A model generated the notes under the pieces. That model saw only the letters and a list, made by a program, of their open reading frames with translations. It was not told where the DNA came from and searched no databases. A stretch of DNA of 64,000 nucleotides from Breznakiella homolactica (GTDB taxonomy: Bacteria; Spirochaetota; Spirochaetia; Treponematales; Breznakiellaceae), in assembly GCF_016616095.2 (NCBI RefSeq), contig NZ_CP067089.2:4340001-4404000 (forward strand), in the 5' to 3' direction. This document shows, piece after piece, positions 7,913-16,255 of the stretch (position 1 is its first letter; each line of letters opens with the position of its first letter). The translations under genes and the position numbers were made by a program.

Positions 7913-9286
7913 ATGGGTAAAAAGACAATTACTTTACCGGTCGCGGAAGAAGCCGCAGCGGATGTACTGGTGGTGGGCGGCGGCCCGTCGGGCATTGCCG
8001 CCGCCATTGCCGCGGCGCGGAACGGCGCAAAGACTATGCTCATAGAAAAAGAGGGCTATGTCGGAGGAATGGCAACCGCCGGGCTCGTGGGCCCCTTTAT
8101 GACAAGTTACGATAATACCGGGACCCGGCAGGTTATCAAAGGTATTTTCGACGAACTGGTCAGCCGCATGGAACAGGAAAACGGCGCCATCCATCCTTCA
8201 AAGATTCCCGCGGGAACTCCCTATGCCTCATTTATCACCAAAGGCCACCAGAATGTAACGCCCTTTGACCCGGAAGTCCTTAAACGGGTTGCCGAGGCCA
8301 TGCTTCTGGAGAACGGGGTTGAGCTGCTGCTCTACACACAGTTTATCGACTGTACCCTCGAATCCGGCGCGATAAAATCCGTGATTGCGGCGAAAAAACA
8401 GGGACTCTGCGAAATATTCCCCAGAGTCGTTATTGACTGTTCCGGGGACGCCTTTGTGGCATCCAGGTCCGGTGTTTCTGTCATAAAGGGCCGGGAAAAA
8501 GACAATGCGGTACAGCCGGCTACTATGTTTTTCCGGGTAGCCAACGTTGATTCCGCCAGAGTCAGCAAGTCAATTGAAGAAAACAAAGACCTCATGGGGC
8601 AGCCCTTTTTCGGCGCCTTCAGCTGGCTGATCCGGGAGGGCAAAGAAAAGGGCGACTGGAACATCGACCGGGATGAACTGGGCTGCTATATGGCTCCCGG
8701 CGGTAAAGTCTGGAACATGAATACCTCCAGAGTCCAGGATGTGGATGCCGTCAACAGCGAGTCTCTAACCGGCGCTTCAGTTGAAGGAAGAAAACAGACC
8801 GTTCACATTCTGAAATTCCTCAAAAAGTATATCCCCGGATTTGAGGAAGCTTTTATTGTAGATACCGCTCCGGTGGTCGGGGTCAGGGAATCGCTGCACA
8901 TAAAAGGAGAATACACCGTAACGGTTGACGACCTTATCGCCTGCAGATCCTTTGATGACGACATTCTTCTGTGTTCAAATTCAATTGATATCCACGCGGA
9001 TGACGGCAGCGGCGGCGAGTATGTCACCGTGGATACCTGGTACGGTATTCCCTACCGCTCGCTGTTCTCCCGCAGCTGCACGAACCTTCTGGTGGCGGGC
9101 AAAACTATTTCCGCCACATCGGAAGCCGCCGCCGCTTTCCGGGTGATGCCTCCCTGCTACGGAATCGGCCAGGGGGCCGGAACCGCGGCGGCGTTGGCGG
9201 TCAGTGCCAATAAAAATCCCGGAGAAATAGACATCAAAGAGCTTCAGAAAAATCTTATCAACCAAGGGGTGTTCCTTAACAGGTAA
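7913..9286 (+). CDS. FAD-dependent oxidoreductase (FAD_oxidored family)
   Basis: 457 aa. The N-terminal dinucleotide-binding motif is [19 protein letters not shown] (glycines 22-27), followed by an acidic residue ending the second strand (LIEKEG). [15 protein letters not shown] matches the FAD_oxidored group, as do the mid-protein [16 protein letters not shown] and the C-terminal [20 protein letters not shown], where the flavin pyrophosphate is bound. There is no signal peptide, so it is cytoplasmic. It is the first gene of a LacI-controlled operon with a sugar importer, so I infer that it oxidises the imported sugar, polyol or glycoside product; no substrate is assigned. It could also be a member of the fumarate-reductase-like or HdrA-like superfamily. 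Confidence 0.75.
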   Translation: MGKKTITLPVAEEAAADVLVVGGGPSGIAAAIAAARNGAKTMLIEKEGYVGGMATAGLVGPFMTSYDNTGTRQVIKGIFDELVSRMEQENGAIHPSKIPAGTPYASFITKGHQNVTPFDPEVLKRVAEAMLLENGVELLLYTQFIDCTLESGAIKSVIAAKKQGLCEIFPRVVIDCSGDAFVASRSGVSVIKGREKDNAVQPATMFFRVANVDSARVSKSIEENKDLMGQPFFGAFSWLIREGKEKGDWNIDRDELGCYMAPGGKVWNMNTSRVQDVDAVNSESLTGASVEGRKQTVHILKFLKKYIPGFEEAFIVDTAPVVGVRESLHIKGEYTVTVDDLIACRSFDDDILLCSNSIDIHADDGSGGEYVTVDTWYGIPYRSLFSRSCTNLLVAGKTISATSEAAAAFRVMPPCYGIGQGAGTAAALAVSANKNPGEIDIKELQKNLINQGVFLNR

Positions 9287-9320
9287 CGCCGTGGAATAAC
9301 GAATTAATTGGAGGAACTGT

Positions 9321-10571
9321 ATGAAAAGGACAATTGGTGCGGCAGCGGCGCTTCTGCTTCTGGCCGTGGTTTTAATTGGCTGCGGAAAACCGAAGGACAA
9401 CGCCGCGGCGTCGGGAGGAAAAATCAAGCTCCAGTATTGGACCTGGCTTTCAAACCAGGCCGCGGTGGAGGAGTTCAACAGCAGCCAGGACAAGTATGAA
9501 GTCGAACACGTTCAGATGGCCCATGGGGACATCATGAATAAACTCACCGTGGCGCTGTCCGCGAATGCCGGGGCTCCGGATATTTTTCAGATGACCCAGC
9601 GGCATTTTTCAAATTATACCACCACCGGAAAACTGTATGACATGACCGCCGCAGCCGCTGGCGTGATTTCCCAGTTCCCGGAGAGCCTTCAGGAACTGGT
9701 ATCCCTGAACGGAAAAGTGTATGGCCTTGCCGCCGATATTTCGCCCGCGGTACTGTGGTACCGTACCGATATTTTTGAGAAATACGGAATCAAAACCATC
9801 GATACCTGGGACCAGTACAACGAAGCGGCGGCGGTGCTGAAAAAGGACGGTATCTATATCATGCCGATCTTCAACCCCGCCGGCGCCTGGGGAACAAACG
9901 CGATCGCCATGTTCCTGGGAACCCGGGGCGGCAATATTTTCACCGCCGACGGCAAAGTGATACAGAACAACCGGGAGCTCGAATTCGTACTCCAGTACTT
10001 CTACGATATGAACAAAAAAGGGTACGGTGAAAGCATCACCTTCTTTACCCCGGAATTCTGGGGGGAACTCAAGGCAGGAAAAATAGCGTCCTGGCCCATG
10101 AACATGGCCGAAGGGGCAAACATTAAAAAGAACATGCCCGAACTATCCGGCCAGTGGGGGATCATGGCCATTCCCCGGTGGAATGACAAAACCGAACAGC
10201 TCACCGGATTCTGGGGCGGAACGGTGCTTTCCGTTCCCGACCAGTCACCCCACAAGGAAGGTGCGGCGGAATTCGTTAAATGGCTCTGCGCCACCAACGA
10301 AGGCCAGCTCGCGGCCAGCAAAACCTGGAACGCCGTACCGGCGCTTCCCTCTGCCTATGAGAACAGTTTTTACACCCAGGGTGACCCCTATTTCAGCGGG
10401 GACAATGCCTACAGCAAGATCAACGATTCGACACCCTTCTATTATTACGACTGGTCCATTGTGGAGAAGGTTGTTGGGGAACAGCTCGATCTGATGTTTG
10501 CCGATAAGATAACCCCGGCGCAGGCCCGGGCCGCGATAGAAAAAAACATCGCAGCCGAAACGAAACGCTAG
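9321..10571 (+). CDS. Family 1 solute-binding lipoprotein of a CUT1 sugar importer
   Basis: 416 aa. The lipobox LIGC follows a leader of about 22 residues. The mature start (KLQYWTWLSNQAAVEEFN) and internal GAPDIFQMTQ, SPAVLWYRTDIFEKYGI and FVKWLCATNEGQ are typical of bacterial extracellular solute-binding family 1 proteins that capture oligosaccharides or glycosides. GGAGGA lies six bases before ATG 9321. It belongs to the operon 7913-12370. A stem-loop at 10581-10611 separates it from the permease genes. No ATPase gene is present in the operon, so a shared MsmK-type ATPase elsewhere is inferred. Confidence 0.88.
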   Translation: MKRTIGAAAALLLLAVVLIGCGKPKDNAAASGGKIKLQYWTWLSNQAAVEEFNSSQDKYEVEHVQMAHGDIMNKLTVALSANAGAPDIFQMTQRHFSNYTTTGKLYDMTAAAAGVISQFPESLQELVSLNGKVYGLAADISPAVLWYRTDIFEKYGIKTIDTWDQYNEAAAVLKKDGIYIMPIFNPAGAWGTNAIAMFLGTRGGNIFTADGKVIQNNRELEFVLQYFYDMNKKGYGESITFFTPEFWGELKAGKIASWPMNMAEGANIKKNMPELSGQWGIMAIPRWNDKTEQLTGFWGGTVLSVPDQSPHKEGAAEFVKWLCATNEGQLAASKTWNAVPALPSAYENSFYTQGDPYFSGDNAYSKINDSTPFYYYDWSIVEKVVGEQLDLMFADKITPAQARAAIEKNIAAETKR

Positions 10572-10580
10572 AACCTGTGT

Positions 10581-10611
10581 TTTTCCCGGTCCCCCTTCGG
10601 GGCCGGGAAAA
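10581..10611 (+). other. Intercistronic stem-loop after the binding-protein gene
   Basis: TTTTCCCGG (10581-10589) pairs with CCGGGAAAA (10603-10611). The stem continues inward through a G-T pair and three G-C pairs to a CCTTC loop. No T-run follows. The location matches the hairpin after chvE: directly behind the receptor gene and before membrane-subunit genes. Confidence 0.7.
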
Positions 10612-10625
10612 TTAAAGGACCCTAT

Positions 10626-11513
10626 ATGCTGAATATAAAAATCCGGCAGAAAGCTATTGCTCCCTATATTTTTCTTCTGCCGTTTGTACTGTTTTTCGCG
10701 CTTTTCCGGCTGTGGCCCATTGTCTGGTCGTTTATTATCAGTTTTTTTCAATACACCGGAAGCAGTACTTCTCAATTTATCGGCCTGCGGAATTACATTG
10801 ATATTCTGAAAAACCGTACCTTTTGGCAGGCAACGGGCAACACCTTATATTTCGTAATTGTTTATAACTGCATCATGATCGCGGCGGCGGTTGCCCTGGC
10901 GGTAATCCTCAATTCACCCCTGGTAAAGGGGCGTAAACTGTTCCGCTCCATATATTTTATTCCCATCGCCATGTCACTGCCGGTGGTTGCCATTGTTTTT
11001 GATATGATCTTCGCCCGGAACATCGGATTTATCAGCGCTATTTTCGGGCTCTTCGGACAGAAATACGATCTCCGGTGGTTCAGTACTATCGGGCTTGCCA
11101 TGTGGGGAATTATCATCATGCGCCTGTGGCGCGGTATCGGATATTACTGTGTATATTTTCTCGCGGGGCTCACGGGGATATCCCCCGAAATCTACGAATC
11201 CGCGAAAATTGACGGCGCGGGAAAAATGAAAACTTTCTTCTATATAACACTGCCGCTGCTCCGTCCCATGCTTATGTTTGTGGTTATCATGTCGACGATT
11301 TTATCGTTTCAGATATTTGATGAACCATGGATCATTGCCCAGGGCGGCCCCGCAAATTCAACATTGACCATGCAGATCTATCTGTACCAGACGAGTTTTC
11401 TTGAGGGAAATCTCGGCAAAGGTTCCGCGGTTTCGTACCTTATGACAATCCTGATGATGGGGGCTTCAATTCTTTACGTTAACCGCCTCGGCGAAAAGGA
11501 AACAGATCTATGA
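10626..11513 (+). CDS. CUT1 sugar importer permease (UgpA/MalF-like)
   Basis: 295 aa with about six membrane helices, starting IAPYIFLLPFVLFFALFRLWPI. The ATPase-coupling EAA loop reads ISPEIYESAKIDGAGKMKTF, followed by ITLPLLRPML, as in UgpA/MalF subunits. ATG 10626 follows AAAGGA. Its stop overlaps the next gene's ATG (ATGA at 11510-11513). Confidence 0.88.
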   Translation: MLNIKIRQKAIAPYIFLLPFVLFFALFRLWPIVWSFIISFFQYTGSSTSQFIGLRNYIDILKNRTFWQATGNTLYFVIVYNCIMIAAAVALAVILNSPLVKGRKLFRSIYFIPIAMSLPVVAIVFDMIFARNIGFISAIFGLFGQKYDLRWFSTIGLAMWGIIIMRLWRGIGYYCVYFLAGLTGISPEIYESAKIDGAGKMKTFFYITLPLLRPMLMFVVIMSTILSFQIFDEPWIIAQGGPANSTLTMQIYLYQTSFLEGNLGKGSAVSYLMTILMMGASILYVNRLGEKETDL

Positions 11514-12370
11514 GCAGAACCCGCACAAGCAGTCCTAAAGACAGGATCGGGCTTCCCGTTAAAATCCTTCTGTACTTTTTTCTTGTTTTTATCGCGGTGG
11601 TGACCCTGATTCCTTTTTACTGGATGGCCGCCAATTCACTCAAGGCGGCGGGCGACTTTTATGCCCCGGTTACTTCTTTGTTCCCGGAACGGCCGATCAT
11701 CGAGAATTACACCAAACTGCTGGGGACGACGAATTTCGGCCGGTGGCTTTTCAACAGCCTGTTCGTAAGTATCGCTTCCCTCATTCTCGGGCTCGGCATC
11801 TGTTCCATGGCGGGGTTCGCGTTTTCCGTGTATAAATTCAAAGGCAAAAAATTACTCTTCTGGACGGTACTCTCCTCGGTGGCTATACCGGAGATCGTTA
11901 CGATAATTCCGGTTTTCAGTTTTATGGTGAATCTAAAAATGATCGATACCTATTCGTCATTGGTCCTGCCGTATTCGGTGAGTATGTTCGGTATTTTTCT
12001 GATGAAGCAGTATATCGGATCCAGCCTTCAGAGAGATCTGCTGGAAGCCGCCCGCATTGACGGAATCGGTGAGTTCGGTATCTTTTTCAGAATTGTTCTG
12101 CCGCTTATCAAGCCCGGGCTTGGGGTTTTGGGCATATCCCTGTGGCTTACCTCATGGAGCGGGTACTTCTGGCCCCTGATCATGCTGAAGTCCCGGGAGA
12201 TGATGACGGTTCCCCTGGGCCTGGCAACCCTGTACGCCGACCCCTGGAACCTGGAATACGGTATGCTCATGGCGGGATCGCTTATTTCAACGATACCGAT
12301 AATTGTTATCTTCCTGGCGGCCCAGGAACAGTTTATTTCCGGATTGACCGCCGGCGCTGTTAAGGGATAA
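11510..12370 (+). CDS. CUT1 sugar importer permease (UgpE/MalG-like)
   Basis: 286 aa, six membrane helices. The start region VKILLYFFLVFIAVVTLIPFYWM is followed by NSL, typical of the MalG/UgpE partner. The EAA loop reads LLEAARIDGIGEFGIFFRIV with VLPLIKPGLG. Together with 10626 it forms the heterodimeric channel for the receptor at 9321. It is the last gene before a 494-base stretch containing the operon terminator. Confidence 0.88.
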   Translation: MSRTRTSSPKDRIGLPVKILLYFFLVFIAVVTLIPFYWMAANSLKAAGDFYAPVTSLFPERPIIENYTKLLGTTNFGRWLFNSLFVSIASLILGLGICSMAGFAFSVYKFKGKKLLFWTVLSSVAIPEIVTIIPVFSFMVNLKMIDTYSSLVLPYSVSMFGIFLMKQYIGSSLQRDLLEAARIDGIGEFGIFFRIVLPLIKPGLGVLGISLWLTSWSGYFWPLIMLKSREMMTVPLGLATLYADPWNLEYGMLMAGSLISTIPIIVIFLAAQEQFISGLTAGAVKG

Positions 12371-12555
12371 CAGACCATCGCCGCCGCCGGAGATCCCGGA
12401 AGCGGCGCTTGGCTGTATGCAGGCTTATGGTTCAGAACCTCTGGAAGGGGATTTCATTGAGGTTCCCCGGCCGGTGACCCAGGATGATGAGGTAATCCTG
12501 CCCACCCTGGAACTGTCCAGGAATAAACGGGTTCAGCGGCTTCTTTTGGCTGATT

Positions 12556-12587
12556 CCCGGCCGCCTCTTCGGGGCGCCGGCTTTTTT
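12556..12587 (+). terminator. Rho-independent terminator of the FAD-oxidoreductase/ABC operon
   Basis: CCGGCCGCC (from 12558) pairs with GGCGCCGG (ending 12580) with one bulged base, and the stem is followed by C and six Ts (12582-12587). It lies about 190 bases behind the last permease gene. Confidence 0.75.
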
Positions 12588-12783
12588 CAATAAAATAATT
12601 AATAGAGACCAGGGAATGAAGGCGATTTTTTCCCAGCGGGATTGACGCGTAAAAACCGGGTACGGATCGCGCCCCGGGACGCCGTATCCGGAACATTTCT
12701 CCGAAAAAATCTGTATTTTTAATTGTAAGCCTCATCTAACAATATATAAAATTATATAGATATAAAAATCGCAAAATACTACC

Positions 12784-12812
12784 TTGCCTAATTCCTTTAA
12801 TAGATATAAAAT
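12784..12812 (+). promoter_or_regulatory. Candidate promoter of the hydrogenase operon
   Basis: TTGCCT (12784-12789) and TAAAAT (12807-12812, part of TATAAAAT) are 17 bases apart in an AT-rich region. Transcription would start near 12819 and give a leader of about 46 bases before ATG 12865. Confidence 0.5.
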
Positions 12813-12864
12813 AATGAGGAAAGTAATACGATACTTTTTTATCTATTTGACTATGGGGGTATTC

Positions 12865-13377
12865 ATGGCAGCAGCTGGTGCAACACTCAGTCATGACGCC
12901 GGTTCCCAGGGAAATATCGATTTTCCCCAGGAACTTACAGCATTCATTGATGAATGGAAGGCAAAACCGGGCAGCCTCATCATGATTCTGCATAAAATCC
13001 AGGAAACATTCGGCTTTATTCCCCGCGCGGCGGCGGAAAAATTGGCCCTGGTTTCGGGGATTCCCTTGGCCCGGATCTACGGGGTAATTACCTTTTACCA
13101 TTACTTTAAGACAACCAAACCGGGAAAACACCGGATTTCGGTCTGTCTGGGTACGGCCTGCTATCTCAAGGGCGGCCAGGATCTCATCGACGAGGCCCGG
13201 AGTATCCTCAGCCTTGCCGAAGACGGGGTTACCGAAGACGGTCTGTTCTCCATTGACCCGGTCCGGTGTGTCGGCTGCTGCGGCCTTGCCCCGGTTATCA
13301 CCGTGGGCAACGATACCTACGGAAAGCTGACCAAGGATCAGCTTCCGGAGATTATCGCCAAATACCAGAACGGATAA
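12865..13377 (+). CDS. hydC: Electron-bifurcating hydrogenase, NuoE-like [2Fe-2S] subunit (HydC/HndA)
   Basis: 170 aa as called here. A longer frame from 12784 would add a hydrophobic N-terminus unlike this soluble family and would overlap the promoter. GGGGGT at 12855-12860, four bases before ATG 12865, supports the shorter form. The protein has the NuoE helical domain (FPQELTAFIDEW through VITFYHYF) and a thioredoxin-like [2Fe-2S] domain with Cys pairs in SVCLGTACYLKGG and RCVGCCGLAP. It passes electrons between the HydB flavin module and the HydA iron-sulfur relay. It is the first gene of a five-gene operon ending at the terminator 18038-18087. Confidence 0.88.
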   Translation: MAAAGATLSHDAGSQGNIDFPQELTAFIDEWKAKPGSLIMILHKIQETFGFIPRAAAEKLALVSGIPLARIYGVITFYHYFKTTKPGKHRISVCLGTACYLKGGQDLIDEARSILSLAEDGVTEDGLFSIDPVRCVGCCGLAPVITVGNDTYGKLTKDQLPEIIAKYQNG

Positions 13378-13381
13378 TCCC

Positions 13382-13942
13382 ATGCATTTTTCGCTGAGCG
13401 ATCTCGTTACCGACATTACCCAGAATGCCGCCGAATCGGGGGCGACCGAGGTAGAGGCGGAAATCCGGGAGACCCCGCAGGAATTCCGGTTTTTGGTCCG
13501 GGATAACGGCAAGGGGATGAGCCAGGAAGAACTGAAGCGAGCCATTGATCCCTTTGAGACCGACGGCGAAAAACACCCCAACCGGAGGGTTGGATTGGGA
13601 ATTCCCTTCCTTATCCAGACAGCCTTCCAGTCCGGGGGAGGCTGGGACCTCAAATCCGAAAAAAACAAGGGTACCACCGTAACTGCCTGGTTCGACACTG
13701 CCAATGTCGATACTCCCCCGGTGGGGGATATCCCGGGTATGTTCCGGACCCTGCTTCTTTTCCCGGGACCCGGAGAGGTTATCCTCCGGCGTTTCTACGA
13801 TGACGGAAAAAAACAGTTCGACTACGAAATCCGTAAATCCGAACTGGCCGACGCCCTCGGCGATCTGGAGGATGTGGGTTCCCTGGTGCTGCTCGACAAA
13901 TACCTCCGTTCAATGGAGGAAGATGACGAGGAGACGGAGTAG
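13382..13942 (+). CDS. GHKL ATPase-domain protein of the hydrogenase operon (HydE-like)
   Basis: 186 aa, cytoplasmic. It has a Bergerat-type ATP-binding fold: N box SLSDLVTDITQNAAESGA, G1 box VRDNGKGMS, G2-like RRVGLGIPFL and KNKGTTVTAWF. There is no dimerisation/histidine domain and no sensor region, so it resembles an isolated HATPase_c module rather than a full histidine kinase. The C-terminal 60 residues are acidic and ungrouped. A similar gene lies between hydC and the next subunit in the Acetobacterium woodii hydrogenase operon. Its function there is, to my knowledge, unresolved; assembly or regulation is a guess. It starts 4 bases after the hydC stop. Confidence 0.75.
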   Translation: MHFSLSDLVTDITQNAAESGATEVEAEIRETPQEFRFLVRDNGKGMSQEELKRAIDPFETDGEKHPNRRVGLGIPFLIQTAFQSGGGWDLKSEKNKGTTVTAWFDTANVDTPPVGDIPGMFRTLLLFPGPGEVILRRFYDDGKKQFDYEIRKSELADALGDLEDVGSLVLLDKYLRSMEEDDEETE

Positions 13943-14035
13943 GGAAGGGTTCGGAACCGCCGGGCGCAGCGTGTGCCGGCGGTCCCGCGGTTTATTGCAG
14001 AGAAACTGATAAAGGTGTTTTACGAGGAGTAACGT

Positions 14036-14434
14036 ATGGCAAAGATGAGCTTGGAAGAACTCAGGAAACTCAGGGATTCCAAAAAAACCGACCTCAGGAA
14101 ACGTGAGGCCGAAGGAAAGGAAATTCAGGTGATCGTCGGAATGGGGACCTGCGGCATCGCCGCCGGGGCAAAACAGACCCTGGACGCGTTTCTGAAAGCC
14201 CTGGATGAGGGCAATCTGGTGGATGACGTGCTGGTGCGCCAGACCGGATGCATGGGACTCTGCCATTCCGAACCTACGGTTGAAGTAATTGTACCGGGCA
14301 TGCCCGCGGTTATTTACGGAAAAGTAGACGCCGCGGTGGCCAATGAGATTGTCAAAAAACACATAATCGGCCGGGAACTCCTGGATAACCATATCCTGGA
14401 CAGACCTGCCGCCGACATAATGAACAGCAATTAA
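14036..14434 (+). CDS. hydD: Thioredoxin-like [2Fe-2S] hydrogenase subunit (HndB/HydD)
   Basis: 132 aa. An N-terminal helix (SLEELRKLRDSKKTDLRKRE) is followed by a thioredoxin-like ferredoxin fold. The visible Cys are C39 in GMGTCGIAAGA and C72/C76 in RQTGCMGLCHSEP, so only three of the four usual cluster ligands are obvious; HndB homologues share the GTCGIAAGA form. The C-terminal VIYGKVDAAVANEIVKKH is typical of the group. GAGGAG lies before ATG 14036. It is probably a small electron-transfer subunit of the bifurcating complex. Confidence 0.82.
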   Translation: MAKMSLEELRKLRDSKKTDLRKREAEGKEIQVIVGMGTCGIAAGAKQTLDAFLKALDEGNLVDDVLVRQTGCMGLCHSEPTVEVIVPGMPAVIYGKVDAAVANEIVKKHIIGRELLDNHILDRPAADIMNSN

Positions 14435-14444
14435 GGGGGAATTC

Positions 14445-16232
14445 ATGGCCTATAACCACTACATCCTTGTCTGCGGCGGGACCGGGTGTGAATCGAACAA
14501 GGGAGATGAAATTTACCGGACCTTGATATCCGAGGCTGAAAAGCAGGGAGTCAAGGATCAGGTTCAGATTGTTAAAACCGGCTGTTTTGGTTTCTGCGAA
14601 AAGGGCCCTATCGTAAAGGTTCTTCCGGAGGATTCCTTTTATGTCGAAGTGCAGCCCAAGGACGCGCCGGAAATCATTGCCGAACAGATTGTAAAGGGCC
14701 GGGAAGTAAAACGGCTCCTCTACCAGGGGGATGGACCGAAAAGTTCCACCGCGGTGGAAGATATTGAATTCTACCAGAAACAGGTGCGGGTGGTGCTCCG
14801 GAACTGCGGCGTTATCAACCCCGAAAGCATCGATGAATACATTGCCCGGGAAGGCTATGTGGGACTTGAGAAGGTGCTTTTCCAGATGAAGGCCGAGGAC
14901 GTCATCGAGGAACTGAAAGTCTCGGGGCTCCGGGGCCGGGGCGGCGCGGGATTCCCGACGTGGCTTAAGTGGGACCTGACCCGCAAGGAAACAAACCCGG
15001 TCAAGTACGTAGTCTGCAACGCCGACGAAGGCGATCCCGGCGCGTATATGGACCGTTCCACCATCGAAGGGGATCCCCATTCGATAATTGAAGCCATGAC
15101 CATCTGCGGTAAAACCGTGGGCGCAAACCAGGGGTATGTGTATATCCGCGCGGAATACCCGCTGGCCATTGACCGGCTTAAGATCGCCCTGAACCAGGCC
15201 CGGGATTACGGGCTTCTGGGCAAAAACATACTCGAATCCGGATTCGATTTCGATATTGAAATCCGCCTCGGTGCCGGCGCGTTCGTCTGCGGTGAGGAAA
15301 CCGCCCTGATAAAATCCCTGGAAGGCCAGCGGGGGATGCCTATTCCCAAGCCTCCCTTCCCGGCGGCGTCCGGGCTGTGGGGAAAACCCACTGTAATCAA
15401 CAATGTTGAGACCTTCGCCAATATTCCGGTGGTTCTCACCAAGGGCGGCGAATGGCTCGCCAAGATCGGGACGGAAAAATCGAAGGGCACCAAGGTCTTC
15501 GCCCTGACCGGCAAAGTAAAAAACTCCGGTCTTGTGGAAGTTCCCATGGGAACCACCCTGCGGGACATTGTCTTTGATATCGGCGGCGGTATCAAGGATG
15601 GGAAGAAATTCAAAGGCGTCCAGACCGGCGGTCCCTCCGGGGGCATCCTCACCGAAAAAACCCTGGACACGCCCATCGATTACGAAAGCCTCACCTCGCT
15701 GGGATCCATGATGGGATCCGGCGGTATGATCGTCATGGATGAGGACGACTGCGTGGTGGACGTTTCCCGGTTCTATATGGAATTCTGCGTGGATGAATCC
15801 TGCGGAAAATGTTCTCCCTGCCGGATCGGCACTACCCAGATCAAGGATATTCTGGAGAAGATCTCCCGGGGCAACGGTGAAATGGAGGATCTGGCCAAAC
15901 TCGAGGATATCGGAAAGGCCATGACCAAGGCGTCCCTGTGTATGCTCGGGGGCTCCGCCGCCAATCCCACTCTGTCAACGGTCAAGAATTTCAAAGATGA
16001 ATACCTTGAGCACATTGTGGACAAGAAATGCCGGTCAGGAAAATGCAAGCACCTGGTCAGGTTCGAAATCGATGCGGAAAAATGCATCGGCTGCGGCCTC
16101 TGCGCGCGGCGCTGCCCCGTTACCTGCATCAGCGGGGAAAAACGGCAGCCCCATACGATAGATCAGTCGTTGTGCATCAAATGCGGCGAGTGTTTCAAAA
16201 CCTGTAAATTCGGCGCCGTCCTCAAAAAGTAG
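14445..16232 (+). CDS. hydB: Bifurcating hydrogenase flavin subunit, NuoF-like (HydB/HndC)
   Basis: 595 aa. Domains in order: a thioredoxin-like [2Fe-2S] domain with C10/C15 and a CFGFC pair near 47-51; the FMN/NAD(H)-binding module with GLRGRGGAGFPTW near 161-172 and GAYMDRSTIEGDPH; a SLBB domain; the NuoF [4Fe-4S] motif ESCGKCSPCRIGTTQI; and two C-terminal [4Fe-4S] ferredoxin motifs, CIGCGLCARRCP near 547 and CIKCGECFKTCK near 576. The extra N- and C-terminal clusters distinguish HydB/HndC from respiratory NuoF. It is the site of NAD(P)H oxidation and of flavin-based coupling to ferredoxin. GGGGGA precedes ATG 14445. Confidence 0.92.
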   Translation: MAYNHYILVCGGTGCESNKGDEIYRTLISEAEKQGVKDQVQIVKTGCFGFCEKGPIVKVLPEDSFYVEVQPKDAPEIIAEQIVKGREVKRLLYQGDGPKSSTAVEDIEFYQKQVRVVLRNCGVINPESIDEYIAREGYVGLEKVLFQMKAEDVIEELKVSGLRGRGGAGFPTWLKWDLTRKETNPVKYVVCNADEGDPGAYMDRSTIEGDPHSIIEAMTICGKTVGANQGYVYIRAEYPLAIDRLKIALNQARDYGLLGKNILESGFDFDIEIRLGAGAFVCGEETALIKSLEGQRGMPIPKPPFPAASGLWGKPTVINNVETFANIPVVLTKGGEWLAKIGTEKSKGTKVFALTGKVKNSGLVEVPMGTTLRDIVFDIGGGIKDGKKFKGVQTGGPSGGILTEKTLDTPIDYESLTSLGSMMGSGGMIVMDEDDCVVDVSRFYMEFCVDESCGKCSPCRIGTTQIKDILEKISRGNGEMEDLAKLEDIGKAMTKASLCMLGGSAANPTLSTVKNFKDEYLEHIVDKKCRSGKCKHLVRFEIDAEKCIGCGLCARRCPVTCISGEKRQPHTIDQSLCIKCGECFKTCKFGAVLKK

Positions 16233-16255
16233 GCGGAGACAAGGAGCATATAGTT

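Larger units (their letters stand above)
12371..12864. other. Intergenic stretch: operon end, terminator, hydrogenase promoter
   Basis: The first part (12417-12593) holds a 58-codon open frame starting MQAYGSEPLEGDFIEV. It lacks a ribosome-binding site and runs through the terminator, so I regard it as a relic or chance frame. Terminator 12556-12587 follows. From about 12590 the base composition becomes AT-rich, with promoter candidate 12784-12812 ahead of hydC. Confidence 0.5.

Noticed and set aside
12417..12593. 58-codon plus-strand frame starting MQAYGSEPLEG
   Set aside because: The sequence looks protein-like, but there is no ribosome-binding site and the last codons form the operon terminator. 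It is kept only as a possible relic.
12454..12735. Minus-strand open frame of 93 codons in the spacer before the hydrogenase operon
   Set aside because: It lies antisense to a terminator and has no ribosome-binding site, no recognisable motif and an uneven composition across the GC/AT boundary.
12784..12864. N-terminal extension of the HydC subunit
   Set aside because: It would add a hydrophobic stretch unlike NuoE-type proteins and overlaps the best promoter; GGGGGT supports ATG 12865.
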